Origin: Actinomadura sp. WMMA1423 | Lineage (GTDB): Bacteria > Actinomycetota > Actinomycetes > Streptosporangiales > Streptosporangiaceae | Direction: 5' to 3' | DNA: 64,000 bases | NCBI RefSeq assembly: GCF_006547145.1 | Contig: NZ_CP041244.1 | Span: 8,928,001-8,992,000, forward strand | In this document: one piece after another, positions 1 to 7,979 of the stretch | How positions within the stretch are numbered: the first letter of the stretch is position 1 | Layout of the letters: each line of letters opens with the position of its first letter | Translations under genes and position numbers: made by a program | Notes under the pieces: model-generated | Seen by the model: only the letters and a program-made list of their open reading frames with translations | What the model was told of the DNA's origin: nothing | Databases searched by the model: none

Positions 1-1
1 G

Positions 2-790
2 CTGATCAACTCGTCCTACTCCAACACCGACGGCGGGCGCGTCAACACCGCGCGCCCCCTCGGGGAGTACTTCTCCGGCGGACTCGCCGCCGTGGACCCG
101 CGCACGAACAAGCCCGTGTGGCGCAAGGAGGGCGAATGGTCCCTCGCCCACGGCAACGGCATTCTCACGACCGCCGGGCGCGTGATGTTCCAGGGCAGGC
201 CGGACGGGGTGCTCGTCGCCATGGACGACACCGACGGCCGCGACCTGTGGACGTGGCAGTGCGGCGCGGGCGTCCACACCAGCCCGATCAGCTATGAGAT
301 CGACGGCGAGCAGTACATCGCGGTCTTCGCCGGCGGCAGCGGGCTGCCCTACCCCGACATCCCCAAGGGCGACCACCTGTGGGCGTTCAAACTCGACGGC
401 AGGGTCGGCCCCGCGCCCGCGCCCACGCCGCCGTCCAAGCGGAACCAGATCCGCACGGCCGCGGTCGCGGGCAGCGCCGTGAACGACACCGTCACGCTCG
501 GCCGGATCTGGGACCCCGCGGCCGGCGCGCCCGGCGGCGAGGAGAACACCGTCGCCCAGAACGCCATGTCACCGCAGCACCTGACGGTCCCGGTCGGGAC
601 CGAGGTCACCTTCGTCAACCCCGCCGGCAACGAGCACTCCCACGGCGCCGCGTCGTTCTTCGAGCACGTCTTCAACAGCGGGCGGCTCAAGCCCGGTGAG
701 TCCTACAAGCACAGGTTCACCGGGCGCGGCGAGTACTTCTACAACGACCCCGTCTTCCCGCAGAGCACCGGGAAGATCGTCGTCCAGTGA
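2..790 (+). CDS. PQQ-dependent (quinoprotein) dehydrogenase, C-terminal part, with fused cupredoxin-like domain
   Basis: The reading frame is open through the left edge, so this is only the last ~262 residues. The first ~140 visible residues are quinoprotein alcohol-dehydrogenase propeller sequence, with blades such as LAAVDPRTNKPVWR and LVAMDDTDGRDLWTWQCG followed by GAGVHTSPISYEIDG. This beta-propeller family oxidises alcohols or polyols outside the membrane using PQQ. A Pro-rich linker (APAPTPPS) leads to a ~90-residue cupredoxin-like domain (VPVGTEVTFVNPAGNEHSHG ... GEYFYNDP ... GKIVV). A type 1 copper site needs a Cys in the Y-x-C-x-x-H loop, and here that loop reads YFYNDPVFPQ, so blue-copper electron transfer is doubtful. 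It sits immediately upstream of the PQQ biosynthesis genes on the same strand. The substrate cannot be read from the fragment; quinate or shikimate is suggested only by the neighbours. Confidence 0.85.
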   Translation: MINSSYSNTDGGRVNTARPLGEYFSGGLAAVDPRTNKPVWRKEGEWSLAHGNGILTTAGRVMFQGRPDGVLVAMDDTDGRDLWTWQCGAGVHTSPISYEIDGEQYIAVFAGGSGLPYPDIPKGDHLWAFKLDGRVGPAPAPTPPSKRNQIRTAAVAGSAVNDTVTLGRIWDPAAGAPGGEENTVAQNAMSPQHLTVPVGTEVTFVNPAGNEHSHGAASFFEHVFNSGRLKPGESYKHRFTGRGEYFYNDPVFPQSTGKIVVQ

Positions 791-794
791 GCCG

Positions 795-813
795 CCCGGG
801 GCGGTGCCCCGGG
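795..813 (+). terminator. GC-rich hairpin between dehydrogenase gene and pqqA
   Basis: Perfect 8-bp arms CCCGGGGC and GCCCCGGG enclose a 3-nt loop, starting four bases after the dehydrogenase stop codon and ending 33 bases before pqqA. No T-run follows, so it is not a classical intrinsic terminator. It may be an attenuator or an mRNA-stability element that sets the ratio of dehydrogenase to pqqA message. That role is inference. Confidence 0.4.
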
Positions 814-846
814 CCTACCGGATCCATCAACGGAAGGGAAGCAGCG

Positions 847-1008
847 ATGACCGCGCACACCACCGACACCGAGGCCGCGACCACCGAGACCAGGCAGGCC
901 CGACCGGCGGCCCCGGCCGGTGAGCAGGGCTCCGCCTGGTCGACGCCCGGCTACCAGATCGTCGAGACCTCCATGGAGGTCACGGCCTACTTCGGCGCCG
1001 AGCTCTGA
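847..1008 (+). CDS. pqqA: PQQ precursor peptide PqqA
   Basis: This 53-residue ribosomal peptide is the substrate from which PQQ is built. The conserved E-x3-Y pair that becomes PQQ is visible as E44-V-T-A-Y48 near the C-terminus. It is preceded by the usual Trp/Pro element (W31-S-T-P34) and followed by five residues. The peptide is longer than most PqqA (about 22-40 residues) because of a Thr/Ala/Glu-rich N-terminal stretch. ATG 847 was chosen because AAGGGAAG lies just upstream at good spacing; upstream in-frame codons lack such a site. The pqqBCDE genes follow directly. PqqE is known to cross-link the Glu and Tyr side chains with help from PqqD. Confidence 0.9.
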   Translation: MTAHTTDTEAATTETRQARPAAPAGEQGSAWSTPGYQIVETSMEVTAYFGAEL

Positions 1009-1018
1009 CCTCGTGACG

Positions 1019-1918
1019 ATGCGGGTGCGGATACTCGGCACCGCCGCGGGCGGCGGCGTCCCCCAGTGGAACTGCGCGTGCCACGGGTGCGCCGCCGCCC
1101 GCGCGCACCCGCGATGGCGCCGCCTGCACGCCTCGGTCGCGGTCGAGGCGGGCGAGGGCCGGTGGCACGTGGTGAACGCCACGCCCGACATCGCCGGGCA
1201 GATCGAATCGAGTGCGGCGCTTCGGCCGCAGTCCCGGGACCGGAGCCCCGTTGCGGGGGTCATCCTCACCGACGCCGAACTCGACCACACGCTCGGCCTC
1301 CTGCGGCTCCGGGAGGCGCAGTGCCTGCGGGTCACCGCCACCGCCACCGTCCGCGCCGCCCTGGAGCGCGGGTTGCGCCTCGATCGCGTCCTCGCTCCCT
1401 ATGCCGACCTCGCCTGGACGGACCTGCCGGATGACGGGCCCGTCCCGCTGGACGGCTCCGGCCACCTGGAGATCAGGTGCGTGCGGGTGTCGGGCAAGCG
1501 CCCCCGCTATGCGGCCGCTCTCGACATCCCCGACGGCCCCTGGTCGGTGGCCCTTCACATCACCGACCGGGGCAGCGGCAGGAGCCTCGTATACGCCCCG
1601 GCGGTCGCGGACTGGTCACCCGGCCTCGCCGCCGCGCTCGCCGCCGCGGACTGCGTCATCGTCGACGGGACCTTCTGGGACGACGAGGAACCACGCCGGT
1701 CCGGCTTCACCCGCAAGACCGCCACCGAGACGGGTCACCTGCCGATCACCGGTCCCGGCGGGACGGCGGAGCGGCTCGCGGCGCTGCCCGCGGCCCGGCG
1801 CCTGTACACCCACCTGAACAACACCAACCCCCTCGTCGACCCGGGCCACGAGGGGCATCGCACCCTCGCGGCGATGGGCGTCGAGGTGGCACCGGAAGGC
1901 CTGGTGATCGAACTGTGA
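1019..1918 (+). CDS. pqqB: PQQ biosynthesis protein PqqB
   Basis: A metallo-beta-lactamase-fold protein of 299 residues, the usual PqqB length. The N-terminus carries the family signature: the GTAAGGGVPQWNC start followed by a Cys-rich knuckle (C-A-C-H-G-C), then NATPDI and a metal-site stretch DAELDHTLGLL. PqqB is an iron-dependent oxidase/hydroxylase acting on the Glu-Tyr cross-linked intermediate after PqqE/PqqD. The start is ATG at 1019; GTG at 1013 in the same frame is an alternative, and neither has a clear ribosome site. The gene begins 10 bases after pqqA and overlaps pqqC by four bases (GTGA), so translation is probably coupled. Confidence 0.9.
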   Translation: MRVRILGTAAGGGVPQWNCACHGCAAARAHPRWRRLHASVAVEAGEGRWHVVNATPDIAGQIESSAALRPQSRDRSPVAGVILTDAELDHTLGLLRLREAQCLRVTATATVRAALERGLRLDRVLAPYADLAWTDLPDDGPVPLDGSGHLEIRCVRVSGKRPRYAAALDIPDGPWSVALHITDRGSGRSLVYAPAVADWSPGLAAALAAADCVIVDGTFWDDEEPRRSGFTRKTATETGHLPITGPGGTAERLAALPAARRLYTHLNNTNPLVDPGHEGHRTLAAMGVEVAPEGLVIEL

Positions 1919-2688
1919 GCACGGCCCCGTCCCGTCCCGCGCGCGGCGGCTCCCGTACCCGCCCCTGGACGCCTGACGAGCTGGAGCGGCGCCTCCGCGA
2001 GACCGCCGCCGAGCGCTACCACCACCGGCACCCCTTCAACCTGCGCATGCACGAGGGCCTGCTGTCGCGGGAGGAACTGCGCTGCTGGATCCTCAACCGC
2101 TTCCACTACCAGCGCAACATCCCGATCAAGGACGCGATCATCCTGGCCAAGCTGGACAGCCGGGAGCTGCGGCGGAGCTGGATCCGGCGCATCCACGACC
2201 ACGACGGCCGGGACGGAGACGGGGGAGCTCCCGACGACGCCGGCGGTATCGAGCGGTGGCTGCGGCTCGGCGAGGCCGCCGGGCTGGACCGCGTACTGCT
2301 GCTGTCGGGCGAGGGCGTCCTGCCCGCCGTGCGATTCGCCGTAGACGGATACCTCGACTTCTGCCGCCAAGGCTCGCCCCTCGAAGCCGTCGCGTCGTCG
2401 CTGACGGAGCTGTTCGCACCGGACCTCATGGTCACGCGCATCGGGGCCTGGGAGCGCCACCACCCGTGGATCGAGCCCGAGGGACTGCGCTACTTCCAGG
2501 TCCGGGTCCAGCAGGGCCGTCGCGACGCCGACGAGGCGCTCGCCCTCGTGCACCGGTGGACCGAGACCCGCGCCGACCAGGAGAAAGTCCTAGCGGCGTT
2601 CACCTTCAAGTGCGATGTCCTCTGGACTTTGCTGGACGCGGTGGAGCAGGCCTCCTCCGGGCGTACGGGGGCGGTCGGTGGCCGCTGA
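1915..2688 (+). CDS. pqqC: Pyrroloquinoline-quinone synthase PqqC
   Basis: A 257-residue all-helical oxidase that performs the last step, ring closure and eight-electron oxidation of AHQQ to PQQ using oxygen. Family motifs visible include HPFNLRMHEGLL near residue 40, WILNRFHYQRNIPIKDA, an RIHDHDG stretch, and HHPWIEPEGLRYF in the C-terminal third, which supply the His/Tyr/Arg residues of the active-site pocket. The N-terminus has a ~20-residue Pro/Arg-rich extension. The start is the GTG overlapping the pqqB stop codon (GTGA); longer in-frame extensions run through pqqB and are not credible. Confidence 0.92.
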   Translation: MSTAPSRPARGGSRTRPWTPDELERRLRETAAERYHHRHPFNLRMHEGLLSREELRCWILNRFHYQRNIPIKDAIILAKLDSRELRRSWIRRIHDHDGRDGDGGAPDDAGGIERWLRLGEAAGLDRVLLLSGEGVLPAVRFAVDGYLDFCRQGSPLEAVASSLTELFAPDLMVTRIGAWERHHPWIEPEGLRYFQVRVQQGRRDADEALALVHRWTETRADQEKVLAAFTFKCDVLWTLLDAVEQASSGRTGAVGGR

Positions 2689-2971
2689 CAGCGTTACGAT
2701 CGCTCCCGGACCGGCGGCTCCCTGGCGGCCGGCTCTCGCCCGGTCCGTCCTCCTGCGGTACGACCGCGTCCGCGGCGCCGAACTCCTGCTCATGCCCGAA
2801 CGCGCCGTCCTTCTCAGCGAGGAGGGCGGCCGCATCGTGCGGCTCTGCGACGGACGGCGCACCCTACCCGACATCATCGCCGAACTCGCCCGCGCCTACC
2901 CGGACGCCCCGCTCGACAGGGACGTCCCCGACTTCCTCACCAGGATCCGCACGGAGGGGTGGCTGCGTTGA
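2678..2971 (+). CDS. pqqD: PQQ biosynthesis chaperone PqqD
   Basis: A 97-residue winged-helix-like peptide carrier. PqqD binds the PqqA leader and presents it to the radical SAM enzyme PqqE. The typical pattern is visible: LLRYDRVRGAELLLMPERAV followed by LSEEGGRIVRLCDGRRTLPDI and a C-terminal FLTRIRTEGWLR helix. GTG 2678 was chosen as start, overlapping the end of pqqC by 11 bases; it gives the normal family length. It remains a separate gene rather than being fused to pqqC or pqqE as in some bacteria. Confidence 0.9.
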   Translation: MAADSVTIAPGPAAPWRPALARSVLLRYDRVRGAELLLMPERAVLLSEEGGRIVRLCDGRRTLPDIIAELARAYPDAPLDRDVPDFLTRIRTEGWLR

Positions 2972-4086
2972 ACGACCCCGCCGCACCTTGGGCGCTGCTC
3001 GCCGAAGTGACCCACGCGTGCCCGCTGCACTGCCCCTACTGCTCCAATCCTCTGGAACTCGTCCGGCGCAGCACCGAGTTGACGGCGCACGAGTGGGCGC
3101 GCGTCTTCGCCGAGGCGGCCGGGCTCGGCGTCGTCCAGGCGCACCTCTCGGGCGGCGAACCGCTGCTCCGCGAGGACCTGGAGGAGATCGCGGCCGCGGC
3201 GGGGCGGGCGGGCGTCTACACCCAGCTCGTCACCAGCGGCCTCGGCCTGACGCGCGAACGGCTGGGCGCCCTGGCCGACGCCGGCGTCAACGGCGTCCAG
3301 CTCTCGGTGCAGGACGCGGACCGGACGAACTCCGACCTCATCGCCGGGCGCACCTCGTTCGCGGCGAAGGCCCGCGCAGCCGAGCTGATCCGCTCGTCCG
3401 GGCTGCCGTTCGGGCTCAACGTCGTCCTGCACCGGCACAATCTCGACCGCCTGCCCCAGATCCTGGAACTGGGCGCGCGCTGGGGCGCCGACCGGATCGA
3501 ACTGGCCAACGCCCAGTTCTACGGCTGGGCGCTGCGGAACAGGACCGCCCTGCTGCCGTCGCGGGAGCAACTGGAGCGAGCCAAGGCCACGGTCGCCGAA
3601 CACCGGATGGCCGGGGGCGGGCCGGAGCTCGTATGGGTGATGCCCGACTACCACGAAGGCGTGCCCAAACCCTGCATGGGCGGATGGGGAGCGCGTTCCA
3701 TCACGGTCGCGCCCGACGGGACCGCACTGCCATGCCCGGCGGCGTACGCCATGGCGGACCTGCGCCCCCCGAACGTCCGCGACCGCTCGCTGGCCTGGAT
3801 CTGGACCGAGTCCGAGGCGTTCAACGCGTACCGGGGAACCGGCTGGATGACCGGCCCGTGCCGGGAGTGCCCGCGCCGCGAGACCGACTTCGGCGGATGC
3901 CGCTGCCAGGCCTTCGCGCTCACCGGAGACGCCGCGCGCACCGACCCCGCCTGCTCCCTTTCCCCCGACCACGACCTCGTGCGCGAGCCCGCCATGGCCG
4001 CCGCCCGGGACGCGGGCGCGCGGCCCGGCTTCGTCTACCGCAGGCCCGGAGCCGCCGCGCGCCTCCCGGCGACACAGGAGCAGTGA
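2968..4086 (+). CDS. pqqE: PqqA peptide cyclase PqqE (radical SAM)
   Basis: A radical SAM SPASM enzyme that forms the Glu-Tyr carbon-carbon cross-link in PqqA. The SAM cluster motif CPLHCPYC lies at residues 18-25, followed by the SGGEPLLRED motif. C-terminal auxiliary cluster cysteines appear in PKPCMGGWG and in C-x2-C plus GGCRC around residues 300-315. TTG 2968 is preferred because GGAGGGG sits eight bases upstream and TTGA overlaps the pqqD stop; GTG 2959 in the same frame would add only three residues and has a poor site. The length (~372 aa) is normal. It overlaps the following gene by one base (TGATG). Confidence 0.92.
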   Translation: MNDPAAPWALLAEVTHACPLHCPYCSNPLELVRRSTELTAHEWARVFAEAAGLGVVQAHLSGGEPLLREDLEEIAAAAGRAGVYTQLVTSGLGLTRERLGALADAGVNGVQLSVQDADRTNSDLIAGRTSFAAKARAAELIRSSGLPFGLNVVLHRHNLDRLPQILELGARWGADRIELANAQFYGWALRNRTALLPSREQLERAKATVAEHRMAGGGPELVWVMPDYHEGVPKPCMGGWGARSITVAPDGTALPCPAAYAMADLRPPNVRDRSLAWIWTESEAFNAYRGTGWMTGPCRECPRRETDFGGCRCQAFALTGDAARTDPACSLSPDHDLVREPAMAAARDAGARPGFVYRRPGAAARLPATQEQ

Positions 4087-4535
4087 TGCACGTCGGCGTC
4101 CTCAACGGACCCAACCTGGACCGCCTCGGCAAGCGCCGCCCCGAAAGGTACGGGACGCGGACGCTGGCCGCCATCGTCGCCGACCTGGAGGCGGTCGCCG
4201 AGCGGCTCGGCGCGCGCGTCTCCCACGTCCAGTCCAACCACGAGGGCGCGCTGCTGGACTGGCTGCACGACCGGCAGGACGGTCTCGACGCCCTGATCGT
4301 CAACCCGGCGGGCCTGACGCCCTTCGGCAGGCCGCTGCGCGACGGGCTCGCCGACACCGGCCTGCCCCTCGCGATCGTCCACATCACCCAGCTCTACCGC
4401 TTCGAGGGCCGGGACGCGGTCGACCTCTTCCGCGACCTCGCCACCGTCTCCATCGCCGGGCTCGGCTGGCGCGGATACGGCGTCGCGCTGGAGTCCCTGT
4501 GCGGGAGCGCCGCCGAAACCGGCCGGGCGACATGA
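4086..4535 (+). CDS. aroQ: AroQ-like protein (type II 3-dehydroquinate dehydratase fold)
   Basis: This 149-residue protein has the full type II dehydroquinase layout: an NGPNLDRLGKRRPERYG start containing the catalytic Arg and Tyr, QSNHEGALLDWLH, the NPAGLT loop and IVHITQLYRFEGRD with the conserved His. The family converts 3-dehydroquinate to 3-dehydroshikimate. The substrate loop is usually NAGGLTHTS; here it reads NPAGLTPFG, so the His and Ser that contact the carboxylate are missing. Activity on dehydroquinate is therefore plausible but not certain. The start codon overlaps the pqqE stop, so it is co-translated with the PQQ genes. A dehydroshikimate dehydratase gene nearby (6.1-8.0 kb) supports a quinate-pathway role. 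Confidence 0.75.
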   Translation: MHVGVLNGPNLDRLGKRRPERYGTRTLAAIVADLEAVAERLGARVSHVQSNHEGALLDWLHDRQDGLDALIVNPAGLTPFGRPLRDGLADTGLPLAIVHITQLYRFEGRDAVDLFRDLATVSIAGLGWRGYGVALESLCGSAAETGRAT

Positions 4536-4542
4536 GGTACCC

Positions 4543-5395
4543 GGCAAGCCCCACGGCGAGATCACGCGGGCGTACGTCGACTACCTGGCGGCTCGCGCGG
4601 AGGGCGGAGCGGCACTGGTCTTCAGCGAGGCCTCCTACGTCCGGGCCGACGGCAAGGGACGCGCGCGCCAGGCGGGCGCCGCCGAGGACCGGCACACTCC
4701 CGGACTCGCCGCCCTGGCGGAGGCGGTCCATCGGCACGGCGCGTTGGCGGGCGTCGAACTCAACCACGGTGGACGCACGGTGCAGAGCCGGGTCAGCGGG
4801 CTGCCGCCGGTCGCGCCGGATCTTCCCGTGCTCGGTGAACCCGGACGCCGGCGCGGCCGAGTCCCGGCGGGGCCGGGCCGCCCGGCCGGCCTTGCGGCGT
4901 GGGCCGTCCGGCGGCGGCGTGGTCGTCGTGGGCGCGGGCCCGGCGGGCCTGGAGGCCGCCCGCCTGGCGGCCGGACGCGGGCCGAAGGTGCGCCTCATCG
5001 AACGGGAGAGCCGGGCGGCAGGTTCCGGCTGGCCGCCGCGCTCCACTGCAACCCCGGCCACCACCGCGTCCTCGACTGGTACGCAGGCGAACTCGACCGG
5101 CTGGGCGTGGAAGTCCGCACCGGCGCCGCGGTGGACGCGGCGGTCCTCGCCTCGCTGCGGCCGGACGCGGTCATCGTCGCCACCGGACGCGCGCCCCGCC
5201 TTCCCGAGGTCGAGGGCGCCGGACTCCCGCGCGTCGCCCACATCGCGGAGTGGCTCAGGGAGGGCGGCCGATCACCGGACCAGTGCACGATCTGGGGCGC
5301 CATAACTCCCTGGGGACCGGTTCTCCGGGACGCGGTGTCGGTCGCCGACGCCTTCCCCGCCGGGATCGGCCGACCGGCGGACGCTCGCCCGACTA
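4543..5395 (+). pseudogene. Remnant of OYE/FadH-type flavin oxidoreductase (2,4-dienoyl-CoA reductase family)
   Basis: No intact frame exists, but translated pieces line up in order with this ~640-residue family. The first reads HGEITRAYVDYLAARAEGGA, then VELNHGGRTVQSRVSG of the FMN TIM barrel. A frame change leads to the dinucleotide fold VVVVGAGPAGLEAARLAAG, and another to LHCNPGHHRVLDWYAGELDR and VIVATGRAPRLPEVEG. The distal half of the TIM barrel is missing, so there is a large internal deletion besides at least two frameshifts. It follows aroQ on the same strand, suggesting an enzyme of the same pathway that has been lost. Sequencing errors could explain the frameshifts but not the deletion. 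Confidence 0.8.
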
Positions 5396-6076
5396 CCCCC
5401 GGCCTTCCCGGGGTTCTCCGCGCCCGGCACCGGTCAGGTAGGCGACGACCATGTCGCCGATCATCTCGCGGTGCCGTTCCCGGTGCTCCGGCGCCGTCAT
5501 GTCGCGGCCGAACAGGACCCCGAACGTGTACTGGTTGGCGATCCGGAAGAAGCAGAACGAACTGATCATCATGTGCACGTCGACGGCGTCCGCGTCGGCG
5601 ACGAAGTCGCCGCTCGCGCGGCCGGCGTCGAGGATCTGCGAGATCAGGTCGGCGGCCGGGCCGCTGAGGTCGGCGAGGATCCGCGACTCGCGCAGGTGCT
5701 CGGCCCGGTGGATGTTCTCGATGCTGACGAGCTTGATGAAGTCGGGATGCGCCTCGTGGTGGTCGAAGGTGAGCTCGGCCAGTGTGCGGATCGCCTCCAC
5801 CGGTGCCAGATGCCGCACGTCGATGGCGGACTCCAGCTTCCTGACCTCGGCGTAGGCCTTCTCCAGCACGGCGAGGTACAGCTTTTCCTTGCCGCCGAAG
5901 TAGTAGTAGATCATCCGCTTGGTGGTGCGCATGAGCGCCGCCATGTCGTCCACCCGGGCACCGGCGTAACCGTGCCGCGCGAATTCCCGCTGAGCGACGT
6001 CCAGGATCTCCGCCCGGGTGCGGTCGGCGTCGCGCTGACGCTCTCCCGAGGCGGGTGTGACGGACCGCGTCGACAT
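5393..6076 (-). CDS. TetR/AcrR family transcriptional regulator
   Basis: About 227 residues with an N-terminal TetR helix-turn-helix (ILDVAQREFARHGYAGARVDDMAALMRTTKRMIYYYFGGKEKLY, split here by residues ~25-70) and a helical ligand-binding domain. The start was taken at the second Met (MSTRSV); one Met five residues upstream is possible. It lies 37 bases downstream of the qsuB-type gene on the same strand, so the two are probably co-transcribed from the promoter upstream of qsuB. That promoter carries a palindrome (7980-7993) that is the likely operator. By context the ligand may be a quinate/shikimate-pathway intermediate; this is inference. Confidence 0.9.
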   Translation of the reverse strand: MSTRSVTPASGERQRDADRTRAEILDVAQREFARHGYAGARVDDMAALMRTTKRMIYYYFGGKEKLYLAVLEKAYAEVRKLESAIDVRHLAPVEAIRTLAELTFDHHEAHPDFIKLVSIENIHRAEHLRESRILADLSGPAADLISQILDAGRASGDFVADADAVDVHMMISSFCFFRIANQYTFGVLFGRDMTAPEHRERHREMIGDMVVAYLTGAGRGEPREGRG

Positions 6077-6112
6077 GTGACTCCGCAAAGGTGGTGGCTG
6101 ACGGACCAGATC

Positions 6113-7954
6113 CTATTGTGGCCCGCGGCGGGTTCGGCGGGCGTGCTGCGCGGCGAGCCGGACCGGCGCGTTGGCCGCGCCGTACCCCCGGTAGCCGCCC
6201 AGCCGCTGGACGATCTCGAAGAACACCCGGCCGATGGTCGCGGTGTAGAAGTGCAGGAACTCCCCGCAGTCGTCCCGGTCGTAGAGCAGCCCGAGTTCCC
6301 GGAGCAGGAGGTGCCGGTCCGCGCCCAGGTCGTACCGGGCTTCGAGGTCGTCGTAGTAGTTGTCCGGAACGGCGAGCGTCGCGGCCCCCGCCGCACGCAT
6401 CCGTCGCGCGGTCGCCACGATGTCCGCGCTCGCCAGCGCCACGTGCTGCCATGCCAGGTCGTACCTGCCGTCGTGCGCCCCGACATAGGCCACGTTGAGC
6501 GCCACTCGGACCCCGCCGTCCTCGGTGGACACCGCACGGCTGCGCATCAACCCGTAGGGGTCGGGCAACTCCAGGCTGTCGTGCGGCCGGAGCCCGAGCA
6601 CGCTCCGGTAGAACAGGGACGCCTCGTCGAAGTGGTGCCAGGGCTGGGTGAGCGCCACATGGTCGATATGTGTGATCTCGCCCGTCGTCGCACCGGCGGG
6701 ACGGCGGTCCCGCGCGAAGTCGTCGGTCCAGCTCGAATGGTCCGGCCGGGCCGTGCGGCAGAAGAACACCTCGGTCCCGTCCGGCGCCGCGACGGCGTCC
6801 AGCGGCGCTTCCCGAGGACCGCGCAGGCGGGGCAGGACGGGGGCCAGGAGCGCCTCGGCGCGCTTGACCGACGCGGCCGGGTCGGGCGTCTCCAGCCCGA
6901 TGGCGCCGAGCGCCGGCCCGTCCGGGCCCTCCGCGCTCCCGCTGTTCACCAGAACGCGCGCCGCCCCCTGCTCCCACAGCTCCACCGGTTTGCCGGTGTG
7001 CCGCCCGCCGCGGACGAAGCCCAGCGCGTCCAGTACCTCGCCGACCGGCCCGTCCGACGGCACGGCCAGCTCGGCGAAAGCGAACCCGGTCGGCGCGACC
7101 GGAGGGGGGAGCGCCCCGCCGGCGGACGCCGAACCGCCCGCTCGCCGCGCGACCTCCTCCTCCAGGGCGAGGAGGGACCTCATGGCGTCCTGCGCGGTGC
7201 GCATCGCCGCGGCCTGCCGGAAGATGTCGTTGAAGACCTCGAGCGACAGGGGGCCGTCGTACCCGGTCCGCAGGACGTGCTCGACGAGCCCCGTCACGTC
7301 CAGGTCCCCCTGCCCGGGGAAGCAGCGGTAGTGCCGGCTCCAGTAGAGGACGTCCATCGGCAGCGTCGGCGCGTCCGCGAGCTGGAGGAAGAATATCTTG
7401 TCGCCGGGAATCGTGCGGATCGCGTAGGGGTCGACGTCGCGGGCCAGGATGTGGAAGCTGTCCAGGCACACCCCCAGGTTGGGGTGGTCGGCGGCGCGAA
7501 CGATCCGCCAGGCGTGGAAGTAGTCGTCGACGTGTCGCCCCCAGGCGAGCGCCTCGTAGGCGATCTCGATGCCGTGTTCCGCGGCACGCTCCGCGAGCAG
7601 CCCCAGTTGCTCGGCGGCGAGGGCGTCGTCGTCGATCGCCGCGGGGGAGACGTTCGAGCAGACGAGTAGCCGCGCGGCCCCGAGCCGCTCCATCACGGCG
7701 AACTTGTGCTCCGCGCGCCGCAACCCGGCGGCCAGCACGTCGGGCGGCACCGCCTCGAAGTCGCGGAACGGCTGGTAGAGGTCGATGGCCAGGCCGAGGT
7801 CGGCCGCGCGGCGGCGCACCTCCTCAGGGCTCATGTCGCTGCCGAGAAGATCGTTCTCGAAGATCTCGACCCCGTCGAACCCCGCGGCCCCGATGGCCGT
7901 CAGCTTGTCGGCCAGCGTGCCGCTGAGCGACACGGTCGCGATTGACCTGCGCAT
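6113..7954 (-). CDS. qsuB: QsuB-type 3-dehydroshikimate dehydratase (fused sugar-isomerase/HPPD-like domains)
   Basis: A 613-residue two-domain enzyme. Residues 1-280 are an AP-endonuclease-2/sugar-phosphate-isomerase TIM barrel with metal ligands of known dehydroshikimate dehydratases in place: E134 (IAYE), D165 and H168 (CLDSFH), and E239 (LSLEV). Residues ~340-610 form a VOC/HPPD-like domain with iron-ligand candidates in IDHVALT, WQHVALAS and VFFEIVQR. Corynebacterial QsuB has this architecture and converts 3-dehydroshikimate to protocatechuate. The start ATG has GAGGAGGG upstream. It is transcribed toward, and ends near, the tetR gene, which in turn converges with the pqq-aroQ genes. No protocatechuate dioxygenase of the classical PcaGH type is visible in the window. 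Confidence 0.88.
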   Translation of the reverse strand: MRRSIATVSLSGTLADKLTAIGAAGFDGVEIFENDLLGSDMSPEEVRRRAADLGLAIDLYQPFRDFEAVPPDVLAAGLRRAEHKFAVMERLGAARLLVCSNVSPAAIDDDALAAEQLGLLAERAAEHGIEIAYEALAWGRHVDDYFHAWRIVRAADHPNLGVCLDSFHILARDVDPYAIRTIPGDKIFFLQLADAPTLPMDVLYWSRHYRCFPGQGDLDVTGLVEHVLRTGYDGPLSLEVFNDIFRQAAAMRTAQDAMRSLLALEEEVARRAGGSASAGGALPPPVAPTGFAFAELAVPSDGPVGEVLDALGFVRGGRHTGKPVELWEQGAARVLVNSGSAEGPDGPALGAIGLETPDPAASVKRAEALLAPVLPRLRGPREAPLDAVAAPDGTEVFFCRTARPDHSSWTDDFARDRRPAGATTGEITHIDHVALTQPWHHFDEASLFYRSVLGLRPHDSLELPDPYGLMRSRAVSTEDGGVRVALNVAYVGAHDGRYDLAWQHVALASADIVATARRMRAAGAATLAVPDNYYDDLEARYDLGADRHLLLRELGLLYDRDDCGEFLHFYTATIGRVFFEIVQRLGGYRGYGAANAPVRLAAQHARRTRRGPQ

Positions 7955-7979
7955 ACCGCGATGCGCCCTCCTCTTATGG

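Noticed and set aside
480..790. Functional blue-copper electron-transfer domain
   Set aside because: The Cys and following His of the type 1 copper loop are absent, so only a cupredoxin-like fold can be claimed.
4995..7669. Long open frames on both strands across the OYE remnant, tetR and qsuB
   Set aside because: Arg/Pro/Ala-rich shadows of the real genes; tetR and qsuB frames carry complete family motifs.
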